Shown here one piece after another: positions 15,771 through 25,439 of a stretch of 64,000 nucleotides of DNA. Position numbers and translations under genes: made by a program. Position 1 is the first letter of the stretch. Every line of letters begins with the position of its first letter. The notes under the pieces were generated by a model. It had not been told where the DNA came from, made no database searches, and saw only the letters and a program-made list of their open reading frames with translations. Source of the DNA: Symbiodinium natans (lineage: Eukaryota > Sar > Dinophyceae > Suessiales > Symbiodiniaceae); the NCBI GenBank assembly GCA_905221605.1, contig CAJNDS010002139.1:186001-250000 (forward strand). The letters run 5' to 3'.

Positions 15771-15884
15771 TTAGGAAAGATTCTTGGTGGGCATCATGTC
15801 GAGGAAGAGTGTACGCCAGAAGAAGCCGTTCGGCCGGGGTGAGAGGAATGCTTTGCCGCCCGGCGGCATGAAGAACTCGGTATC
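15771..15884 (-). CDS. Candidate terminal exon, unknown protein
   Basis: After a GCACAG acceptor, 37 codons run in phase 0 to a TAA at 15773-15771. They begin DTEFFMPPGGKAFLSPRPNG and end FLDMMPTKNLS. The preceding exon is probably near 15980-15938 (VDYALRVAPLAGVIC), which ends close to GC donors; a CT-rich stretch lies between them. The exact length of the upstream exon is unresolved. The tail is aromatic and proline-rich with no known motif, so this is the C-terminus of an unidentified gene. Confidence 0.45.
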   Translation of the reverse strand, partial: DTEFFMPPGGKAFLSPRPNGFFWRTLFLDMMPTKNLS

Positions 15885-16045
15885 CTGTGCATCAGCAAAT
15901 GAAGCGAAAATCTCTCTCTCCCTCCCTCCCTTGCTTGCAGCGCATATGACCCCTGCAAGGGGGGCCACCCGGAGGGCATAGTCCACCGAGTTAGTTGGCG
16001 TGATACTTGGCTAATACTTGGTGCATTGTGAGCGTTCCCTTCTAC

Positions 16046-16146
16046 CGCTCTCTCTCTCTCTCTCACACTCTCTCTCGCCTCTCTCCCCTTCTCTCTCTCC
16101 CCCTTCTTCTTCTACTTCTTCTGCTTCTTCTGCTGCTGCTGCTGCT
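16046..16146. repeat. CT / TTC / TGC microsatellite
   Basis: (CT)n with interruptions, then (TTC)n and (TGC)n. Confidence 0.9.
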
Positions 16147-16203
16147 CATGAGGGCTCCCCGAAAGGCCCCCACGCTACACATGGCGGCCGTATTTAGCCA
16201 GTG

Positions 16204-16317
16204 CCGCATGCACTCCTGGGGCGTGTCATCATAGCTCCCAGCTCCAGCTGGAGGCGTTTCGCAGCCCTCGCATCCTGCGGCGTCGGCGGCGAGCCTGCAT
16301 CTGCATCATCGACTCTG
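16204..16317 (-). CDS. Candidate exon, Ala/Asp/Arg-rich
   Basis: Following a GCCGGCAG acceptor, the frame DDADAGSPPTPQDARAAKRL continues as QLELGAMMTRP. The bias to acidic and alanine residues resembles a disordered linker. Other frames of the same stretch are arginine runs, so the choice of frame is a judgement. Confidence 0.25.
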
Positions 16318-16344
16318 CCGGCTCTCGACCGCAAACATGGTAAA

Positions 16345-16392
16345 AAAAAAAGTATACATACATGCATACATACATACATATAGATATATACA
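16345..16392. repeat. A-run and CATA microsatellite
   Basis: A poly-A run followed by (CATA)n and a short TA-rich tail. Confidence 0.85.
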
Positions 16393-16947
16393 CGTCCAGA
16401 TCTCTCCCCAAAGCCACAGACCCAATTGGCCCAAAAAGCCCACCCTTTAGCCTCAAGCTCTGCAGTGCATGCTTGTCGTAGCATTGGAACTCGCCTCGGC
16501 TCCATAATGTGAATCCTTGTCTCGGAAACTACGCTGGGGAGGCGGGCTAGCAGGCTGCTATTTAGGCTTTGCGGAGTGGTGAGTCTTTCAGAGACCCATG
16601 ATGGAGATCACAAGCCCTCAGCCCTGTGCACCGTCAACCCATGAGCAGGTGGCCGATTCCCGGAAAGGTCCAGCGATCCAGTGGGTACGCAGGGTACCTG
16701 GCAGCACAGGTTTTGCGGGCAGTTCTGGAGGATGCGGAGAATGGCAGGATACTATAAGCGCTGCCCGTGTCCAACTTGTGACGGAGTAGCCCAGATCATA
16801 TCGCAGTCAGTTCCAAGCCCTGACCCTCGACGGAAATATCGCGGCAAAGAGGGCCTCAATAAACGACCTTGCGCCAAGCATCATTCTCAAAGTCCCTGGA
16901 TCTTCCAACTCTCTCTAGGGTTGAACAGGCGTGGGTGTGCATGCATA

Positions 16948-17135
16948 AATATAAACAAACAAACAAACAAATACATACATATAATATATATATATATGTA
17001 TATGAATATCTATAGATATATATATACATATATATGTCTATGTATATATATATATGATTTATGTATTTCTTTATTTACTCTCATATCTATAGTTGTTTAT
17101 ATCTATATGCATATATGCATATACACACATCAACA
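16948..17135. repeat. AAAC / TATATA microsatellite
   Basis: (AAAC)n followed by TATATG-type repeats. Open frames across it are shadows. Confidence 0.9.
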
Positions 17136-17879
17136 CAATCGAAGTCCAACAACTCGCAAGCTTCAGGAGCCGAAAGTCCAAGCATGCCCAAGCCCCCTTA
17201 CGAAAGCTGTTTCGGTTCTGCCAACTTCAAATCAAAAGGCACCTCATCTCCCCGCAAGGGCCGAGGCCAACCTGGCTGCCGAGGGAACTTTTCATGACGG
17301 TCATGATCGGGTTTCGCGTTTACGGCTTGTGGATGTTTCTGGTTCGGGGTGCGGTCCACCCTTACCCAAGCAAGCAGGAACTGACAAAGTCCAAGACCAG
17401 CAGGACTTGGCTTGCTTGCGAAGGATGTGCACCCTTTGATGTAGAGCGCTACAACGCGGCTCAGGGCTGTCGAGATAGAACAATCCAGGATGGTTTTATG
17501 CCCAGAAGCCATCACTTCGACGATGGGGTCCCCCAAGTCCTGGTAGAGTGGGTTCAAACATGTGGCTGTGGAGCTTGCTTGTGCTTACATCACAGTCATG
17601 TCTGTTGCTATCCATATAGAAGGTGCTTCAGTTTGGGGTTGCGAACGGGCTATATAAGGGAATATAATGTGGGAAACTACCCACCTAAAAACTGTCCCAG
17701 GTTCAAAGCCTCGTTCAAATCTGGGCGGGCCATTGGCAACTGCTTTCAGATGTACTGCAGCAGTAAAAGAGCGGAGGTCCTAAACGGCCGAATAGACACG
17801 GTATGACGTAGACATGACATGACTGACCACTCCATTCAGTGCGCACCATGCTTCGCGAGCCGACATCACACGGTTTGCA

Positions 17880-18480
17880 GCTTCATGTTTTCTCAGTAAA
17901 CACACAATATCATCTCGCCGACATGCGACACTAAGGGCTGTGTCACCGTGCCTGTCGTGAAGCTCCAATCCGGCGCCAGCTTCCAACTTCAAACTTACAA
18001 TCTCCAAACATCTCCAAACGGCCTTTGTCACAGGCGAGCATGACGGCTGCGTAGCCGCGCCATTCTTTCCTGCACCAGCCTGCAACAGAAAACATCTCAA
18101 CATGGCCCCTGTCAGCCGCTCTTCTCCTGCTGCAGCATCAGGGTTCGACGACCTTCTGTCGTGACCCCAGTTGCTAACTTACAACAGAAATCGCGCAATC
18201 TCGACGTAGCCTTTGCAAGCGGTGAGACCTGAAGCTGTGCTCGAGCCGCGTCTATCGCGCATGTGTGTGTGTGCACCAGCCTCCAAAAGCAACTCCACCA
18301 CGATCTCTACATGGCCTTGATAAGCTGCGCGGCTTAGGGCCGTATCGCCACAGCGGTTCGGGAGGTGCCTGTTCTTGGCAGCCGTGTCGCTGCAACAGTC
18401 GGATACTGCAGACAACACCACCTGGACATCAATCGGCGCAGCACCCCGATGAAGAATTTGTCGACCGCATGCTGGGAAGC
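17880..18480 (-). pseudogene. Ankyrin-repeat segments, probably decayed
   Basis: From about 18400 down to 18179 the minus strand reads CGDTALSRAAYQGHVEIVVE, LLLEAGAHTHMRDRRG and KGYVEIARFLL, then meets TAA within a GTAAGT sequence. From about 18140 a further unit starts with DRGHVEM, shifts frame, and continues FLLQAGAGKNGAA, LEAGAGLELHDRHGDTALSV and LLRKHEAAN. These are successive ankyrin repeats. The short gap between them (about 70 bp) repeats TTTCTGTTG at both edges, but no GT/GC-AG pair restores the frame cleanly. A frameshifted tandem duplication fits better than an intron. Confidence 0.55.
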
Positions 18481-18910
18481 CATGCAACTTTCCCAGACGA
18501 TGCTTCAAGCTCATTGCGTCACAAAACTCGTTGTCACAAACGCTGGCTCTTCTTGCAGCCTGTCCAAATCCGCCAAGGACAGGCTCGCAAGAGTTAGTGA
18601 GCCTTGCCCAAATTACACTCAGCGTGCTCACGCAACGCGCCGCCAAACCCATGGACCAGCGTTGTTTCTTGGACCGGGCTAGCAGACCATCCAATCCTGT
18701 TTGCAGTCCCTGTACAGACGCCCTTGACTCCTTGACAACTTGAATGTTAACTAGGATCGCCGAACTAACCAAATCTCTTGTAGGTGCAGCGTGCGAAACA
18801 GGCGACGGAACCAAGATTGGAGATGAGGATCCTACCATGCCTCAGGTTTTTTGAACGAAGACCAACAACTTGCATTGCAAAGTAAAACCCCAACAATGGA
18901 GGAACATTAC

Positions 18911-18977
18911 CAGATGCGAAAGAGCTTGTTAAGCACGTCCTCTGCAAACGTCTCAGCCAAGGCTGCAAACCAGTCGC
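18911..18977 (-). CDS. Candidate exon, unknown protein
   Basis: Between an AG (GGAG) acceptor and a GTAATG donor the frame reads DWFAALAETFAEDVLNKLFR, a convincing amphipathic helix. It lies just upstream, in minus-strand order, of the ankyrin block and could belong to the same gene, which cannot be shown here. Confidence 0.35.
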
Positions 18978-19299
18978 CTCCGGCTCTTTGAGCAATTGCA
19001 CGTGTGATGGAATGAGAGTATGACTGAGTATGTGGCGTGTCCGTGATGTTCACGAGGACCCTACTCGGACACCCAGGCGTGATTCTACTGACAGAGTTCG
19101 GCAGGCTCGGTGGCCGACCTCGTCCACTGCTACACAAGCCCTGCGAGCAGAGTACCAACCCAGCATTGCAGAAGGACTCTAAGCAATTGAAAAGCGGCAG
19201 GGGAAACCGAAAGCATACATGAACGCCACAAAGTTCCGGCGAAGCCTCCAGCAACCCTCCGTTCAAAATGCCTCAGCATGTTTAGTTTAATTCCTTGCC

Positions 19300-19376
19300 G
19301 GGCGGCTGTACATCTGGAGCGGCGTCCGTCCATCCAGCACAACATCGTCCGCAAACAAAGAGATGTATTCCTGGCC
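19300..19376 (-). mobile_element. Relic of a non-LTR retrotransposon reverse transcriptase
   Basis: The minus strand reads GQEYISLFADDVVLDGRTPL. The F-A-D-D box with its flanking hydrophobic strand is the catalytic core of reverse transcriptases of LINE type. The frame stops soon after, and the expected downstream helix and upstream palm motifs are not intact, although scattered LINE-like wording continues in other frames to about 19150. It is a short, decayed fragment. Confidence 0.5.
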
Positions 19377-20299
19377 ACAGCCCCCCATGCCGCATAAGCC
19401 CCCAAGTACACATTCTGAGAAGAGACCTTTCAGAAATTCATAAAGGTCATCCCAATGGCCAATGCTTCACTGCTGGCGAAACCGTGAGTATCCGCTCCTG
19501 CGTCTCGCCTCCTTGCGCATCCTTGTACCAAATGTCGGACTTCTGCCGGACGAACTCCTTGAACGAAGGCGAAGCGCCATAATTTCGTAAAGTCCTAACT
19601 CACAAATAATCCCCTCGACTGTCGCCGAAGCCCGCCGAACGCAAACCCGCGCGTGCAGCTGAAGGCGATGACTGCCCAGGGACGGGTATTCGGGATTTAG
19701 GCGGGATAGAACATTTGAGAGGGAGACTTCTGGACTACGGCTGATGGTGAGGCCTCTGCTCATGGCAACCTTCCTTCCCCCGGCCCTGTTCACAGAAACG
19801 CTGGTGGAGGCACAGGCAAGGGAATGTAGCAGGCGTCGCCTCGGCTGTGCAGTCTTGGCTATTTCACGTTGAGGGTCACATCGGAGACAGGCTACTGAGT
19901 AACCGAGTATCTGGGCGCTCCGGTTGGGATCTAAGCGGCTCATCCGTCAGGTGACGAATCGTGACGAAGTCAAGCGCCAGCGGAAACTAAAGAAGGGCAT
20001 CATCTGCTTATGCTCTTCACATGTACATTGCAGATCATGACAGTGCCCCTTCGGAACCCAATCCCCCGTCAGGACGAAGAAAAAAACCGGCAACCAGGCC
20101 CAGATATGCCCCAATGGATAGCAGCTTGCAGTCAGATTTCTCCCTTGGTGACCACACAAACCGCTACTACTACAGGTTCGACTCCAGATTTGCGGCCTGC
20201 GTCACGAAGATGAGGTCGACACGTGTAAGCATGGATCCGGGTAAACACGACAGCTGCAAAGCTTCCGGTCTGCACGAAACCTCCCAGCAGTTGAACTTT

Positions 20300-20397
20300 G
20301 ACACCCCCAAACATCCCAAAAATCCCAAACATCCCAAACATCCCAAACATCCCAAAGATCCCAAAGACCCCAAACATCCCAAACATCCCCCACCTCC
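20300..20397. repeat. 9-bp tandem repeat CATCCCAAA
   Basis: About ten units of CATCCCAAA with scattered changes, giving PKH or FGM runs in the open frames of either strand. No gene is supported. Confidence 0.9.
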
Positions 20398-20862
20398 CTA
20401 AAGTGCCCCGAATCCCAATTTAAGGGGGTCAAGTCAGAGGCACCGATGTTGCCACCACACTGGTGGAAGGAGCCCACCAACTGCACTTTCAGGTTCCTGG
20501 CCTTGGCCTGACGGGCGTACGGAAATCGGTTGGGATTGTCTTCTTAAGCTGGTTGGAATATGCTGCAGTACCCCCAGCCCTAAACCACACACCGTGTGTC
20601 GCGGATTACACTGGGATAAGGGCCTGGGATCGAGAGACTTGGATCTCCTCCGTCATGTGAGACGGAGGATTCCAGGGCTGCCAGGGCTTCCCGGGCCAGT
20701 TTTGACTATTCTTCAGCTCATGGATGCAAACATGCTTTATTGCAGTCAATGCTGAGCATTGCCAAGCGTTACCCAACCGGACACAGCCCGTGACCCGCGA
20801 TCACAAGTCCCTGCCCCGGTTGGACGCATGGGCCCCGTCCCACGATGCCATACTCGGCCCAC

Positions 20863-20908
20863 CTCTTTCACCAGCTGCTTGTATGCTTTGAAGACGTACT
20901 CCTTGGGC
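20863..20908 (-). CDS. Candidate exon, possibly LYR-like
   Basis: A 46-nt segment between an AGCCCAG acceptor and a GTGGGC donor reads PKEYVFKAYKQLVKE, with VGRVWHRG following if read through. The A-Y-K-x-L-x-K-x-V pattern loosely recalls the LYR helix of small mitochondrial assembly factors, but the match is too short to name. A similar wording, [12 protein letters not shown], occurs at 37.1 kb inside a CAX intron. Confidence 0.3.
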
Positions 20909-21823
20909 CTGGGCTCCGTAATGCCCCACCTGAGCAGTGCATAAAAGCACATCCTTGGAGTTCGCATAAAGAAGTGGACCCTTGGTATGGGCCCTTACAA
21001 AGAGTGCTTGTGGTTCTGTCTTGTTGGGCGAGCTCTGCAACGTTCTATACTCATGCCAAACAGAAACTGCTTTGATTCAGAATTCCCTCGCTGCATCAAT
21101 AAACCTTCCTTGTCGCAAAAGGGAGCGCGCTATCCGAGATTTGGTGGACTCTAACTCATATAAATATGTACTTGCCCACTCGGTGAAAATCTTAGTTTAT
21201 CTTGGCTCCGTTCTCGATCAGCGCGCGTTGCTTCTTTGGTTGCATCTCGTGGGAATGTGACCAGACCATTCAGCAAGGGTTTTCCATCTTTCCCGCCACC
21301 CCAGCCCCATGTGATCATGCACAATGTCGAGGAGTGAAATGCTAGTCCCAAGCACGCGCACTTTGAAAAAGCATCTCGAGCTCGATGCCTAGCTCTTAAA
21401 ACCTGTTGGGTTCCCACATGTTTCCCAAGACGTAGGGACTGGATCCGTAAAATTGTGGGGTTCTCAGTGGGAGTTGAGCCCTGCTCTCAAATCCAGCTTC
21501 ATCAGCTCCGCACGAGGACCTGTGGGCCCATCTGGGTTAAACACTATGGCCTGCCCAGAACCCGACACCCAACTTCGACGGATCCCATGCCCAGATCATC
21601 GTTAAACCATGTTCCTACTTTCTGGAGTTTACTGTAAACCTGTGCAAGCAACAAAACCCACATGGGCGGCCATGGCACCAAACATCCACCATGAAGCCAT
21701 CCTTGCGGGTGGGAGGGGGGGCTTGTGGTGCCTGGAGCTCAAAAAACTAGGGGTTCGAAGCTGGGTGCGCGAAGCGTCCTTGCTTTGTGCGCCAAGCTGC
21801 AGCAGGTTCTAGGATACATGTAT

Positions 21824-22035
21824 CTATCTATCTATCCATCTATCTATGTATGTCTCCATGTATGTCTCCATGTATGTCTCCATGTATGTCTCCATGTATA
21901 TATATATATATATACATATAGATATGCATATACGTATACATATACATATACACATACATATACACATACATATACATATATGAACAACATGCATATAGAT
22001 ATATAAATGGACATACATATATATATATATATACT
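21824..22035. repeat. Compound microsatellite
   Basis: (ATCT)n, then four 12-bp units TGTATGTCTCCA, then (TA)n and (CATATA)n. Confidence 0.95.
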
Positions 22036-22160
22036 TGGCTGACTTCTGAACCCTCCTGATAGTTAACTTTTAGGCTCGTTATTGTAGTTTCTACAAAAAC
22101 TCAAAAAGTTAAAGTCCTAAAAGCCAGCCAGAAGAAAGCCAAATGTACATGTATACCTAC

Positions 22161-22610
22161 CCAACTCGCCACCCCAGCTAGCAGGCCGAGTGGCAGCTCC
22201 TGTGTGTTTGATCCCATCGAAGATCTTGTCCAGATGTTCCTTCTGGCTTGCAAGGTGTGCGCCCTGTGCACCCGGCATATGGCGCTGGCCAGCACTCTCG
22301 GAGCAGACTGCACACGCATCTCTGTAAGGCTCTCTTTCCGGATCTGCTGTCCATGACCGGCTTCGAGAAACCATCCCTTTGAATCAGACTTGCACAAGGT
22401 TGACACAACAAACGGACACTCTAAAACCAAACAACCAAACTCCTGCGCCGGACGCAATGCCGCGGATCCCACTTTCACAAAAACCCATCCCGGAGCCGCT
22501 TTTAAGCTCTTCGTAGCTCTTTTCGAGTCTGTTCGCAGAGCTGAAGAGGTCTCCTCATCTTCGATGTGGCCGCTGCTGTTCACGAGGGTCAGGGGCATCA
22601 TGAGGTAGAC
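22161..22610 (-). CDS. Unidentified gene, at least two exons
   Basis: The upstream exon starts at 22610 after CTCTCAG and reads VYLMMPLTLVNSSGHIEDEE then TSSAL. A second frame just downstream reads LEKSYEELKSGSGMGF, suggesting a splice or frameshift near 22530. The exon at 22242-22161 lies between CCAG and a GTAGGT donor and reads KEHLDKIFDGIKHTGAATRP then ASWGGELG. Composition and splice signals are strong, but no family was recognised. Confidence 0.45.
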
Positions 22611-23274
22611 CTGAGAGCAACAACTTCTCTACTTGCAGCCTTTTGAGCATTCACTGAGAGCATTCACAGAGGGTTTGGGATGGTTTTCCTTGCCCGAGCC
22701 TCAGGGGCGCTGTCATTGCCGTGCGCGGCGGCGTCGGCCAGAGTGGCGGCCCTGCAGTAATCCCAAGGCTCTACCATAGACTCTACGGACCCCTGAACAC
22801 GGCCGTTTTTTTTGGATTGGGGCTTCTTCGGACCAGGGGGCACGTGCTTTCAGCAATCGTTCGGAAACACGGGAGGGACTCGAGGTTGTATCGAGAAGCA
22901 TCCAACTGCGTCATGTGCAGGTGAATAGTACCGGGGACAACATCCGTAAAGGCGCAAAGAACACTTCAAAGGTATGGCCTATACTTGGATCTTTAAGTAG
23001 CCATTGACTTACGATGTTGGCGACTTCAAAACTATTAGCTAGGGCAAAGCCCCGGGTTGTCGGTTGGCGCTAGGCTTTCTAGGTTTGGGGGGTTAGAGTT
23101 TAAGGCAGGTTCAAATGGAGTTCTCGAACCTCGAACCTACAACACACGAGGTTTTGGTTTTAGGGTTTAGGGCTATATCGGAAGCAAGATGAACCTATCA
23201 GGGCTAGCCGGCTAACCAATCTCTGGCATCAATCCACGGCCCGCCAATCCCTTGATCAGAGGAACACTGAAAAC

Positions 23275-23495
23275 CGCATAATCCCTCGATCACATCTGGC
23301 GGAAACATCTTCCTGCCCTCAGATCCCAACACGTCAGCCGAGCTGCAGCAAACAAGCGAGCCATCCCACAAATGCCATTGCTTGAGGATGTGTCTTGGGG
23401 TTTTTGGGGTTGAAAACCTGCTGACAAGCTGAAATGCGCTCTTGAAGACCGGACCTGTTCTGCCAAAGACTGCGGCTTTAAGACATTCAATGAAA
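23275..23495 (-). CDS. Unidentified gene, two exons
   Basis: Exon 23495-23418 reads LSFIECLKAAVFGRTGPVFK then SAFQLVS, ending at GTTTTC. Exon 23342-23275 follows a CTGCAG acceptor and reads SADVLGSEGRKMFPPDVIEG, ending at another GTTTTC donor. Both are open with balanced composition. The product is unknown. Confidence 0.4.
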
Positions 23496-23499
23496 CTCA

Positions 23500-25430
23500 A
23501 TGTTCGGCGGTTCGGAATCTGGCACTTGGGGCGAAAGCATTTTGGGCCGCGCATCCAGAAGCAGCAGGCCAGCAGGGACTGAACAGAAGCTTCCTTGGCA
23601 GCTCGCAGAAGGCACAGTGCACGACGTTCGGCCACAGACAAAGCCGCGAATGTCGGCAGGTACATGCCAAGCGCAGGGACGAACCTACTCTACTCCAGGG
23701 CAGTGATTGTCCATTGTCAGTGTGCAGAAGTTGAGAAGGCTTTCAAGGCTTTGAAGGCTTTCAAGGCTTTGAAGGCTTTTCAAGACTTCGGAATGTCAGG
23801 TTGGGGAGCCCATGAGTCCATGGACGTGGCGAGGGGCACTTAAGCCTAGCCAAGCGCCTAAGTTCCCTCAAAGACCTAGCAAAACCAGAGTCTCAAGCAG
23901 CTGACACCAACCTCGGCGCACACTCATCAACGAGGCGTGAGTTCAGTGAGTTCACCGTCCGGGGATGGCGGGAGCTGCATCGTCACATTACTTTCCCAGG
24001 AGGCTGACGACTGTCGGCTTAGGGCTTCAAAGGATTGCAACGTGTTGCGCTGTGCAACTAGTGAAATTCTGCACGGCTTGCCCTCACAGGTCCCTGTGCT
24101 TCAGGCCTCAGGCTTTTTTCCGATGCACAAATCCCAAATCGAGTCCCATCTCGTGGTGAGAAAGCAGGCGAGCATGCAGGCGAGCATGACGGTTTTTGAC
24201 TGCGAGATTGCGATATGACGTTATGTGACACTATCTAGAGTGTAGAGTGGCTCTTCGTCCCAGTACCTGCAAGTATATGTCGATGCTCATTGAAAAACAC
24301 CTAAGGCCTGTAGGAGGTCCATTGGCTTTCTGGTGAGGGACACAAGGCTACGCTGCCTACCACTCATTAAAGGAGATTTGAGGATCAGCTGAATGATGCG
24401 GAGCACTTTAGATACTCCTCGACACACTGCGTCATGCTCGTGGCATGAGTCTGCTTGAAGCGTGGCGGCACTGATGTGTCATCATAACACAACAACAAAG
24501 TGGATGTGCTTGATGTTCATTTACCACGCTGAGCAGTTGAGGCCCATCTTAGGGGCTCCTTGCTTACTTTGTCGGACCCAGAAGTTGACTGCTTCGGATT
24601 TCTGCCTGGCGCTCAGCCGCTGTAAATGCCAGACACCTTGGGGAATCACGGCATCCTAAACTCAACACAGTTTAATAAGACTCTTCAACCTAAAGGCCTA
24701 GCCTCTTGTACCCGAACATACGCCCCCACTTCAAGCCCCTAAATTCTGAGACCCGCCCTAACACTCCAAAACTTCAGCTCCAACTCGATGGCCTCTCCGG
24801 GTTCGAAGGCGTTCTTTTTTCAGAAGGAAAACGCCACAGCAAGACACAGCGTTGGGTTCTAGGGCTGTCAAGAGTTTTGGGAAATGGGCTTTAAGTTTAG
24901 GGCTTCAGGATTTGAGGGCTTCGGGTGGAGGGCGAAGGACTGTTAGATAGTGGGTGACTGAGGGTGCAGGGTCTAGGAGAATATCGTCCTTCGGCTAGTC
25001 GGGATTTGTGTGAGCTAGCAAGCTTCAGAGAAACCGAAGCGACACTGAAATCCAACTAGGCCCTGGCCTCCGTCTTGATCTTCTTCCCCACCTTGCATCG
25101 AGGACTCTGAGCATGCAAAGGGCAACTAAGGGTTTGAGCTCGCTGCAATGGTCAAACTACCGCCTCGAAGGAATGTCGTAACATCCTCTGCGTGAGCTGA
25201 AAGAACCCGTGGAATACCATGCCTGAACAGGGATCTCAAGAAGCAACTTCAAGAAACCAATATCCCTGGTGCGGACTAAAGCCTGACAACCCCAACACCC
25301 ACCGTAAGTCCCAAAGCCTCAGGGCCCCCCCCAAAGACTGAAACCCTCAGCTCCAAGCAGAGTCCATAAGCTACTGAACTGTGCTTCCTGATGCTTCTTT
25401 TTTTGCCCGCCCACCACCCTCCAAACCTGG
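23500..25430. other. No supported gene
   Basis: Apart from the 18-bp repeat, nothing recognisable. The region downstream of the last CAP exon (below 25440) should hold the true CAP stop, which was not found. Confidence 0.45.
23732..23785. repeat. 18-bp tandem repeat
   Basis: Alternating AAGGCTTTC and AAGGCTTTG, about three 18-bp units. Confidence 0.85.
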
Positions 25431-25439
25431 AGTTGTACT

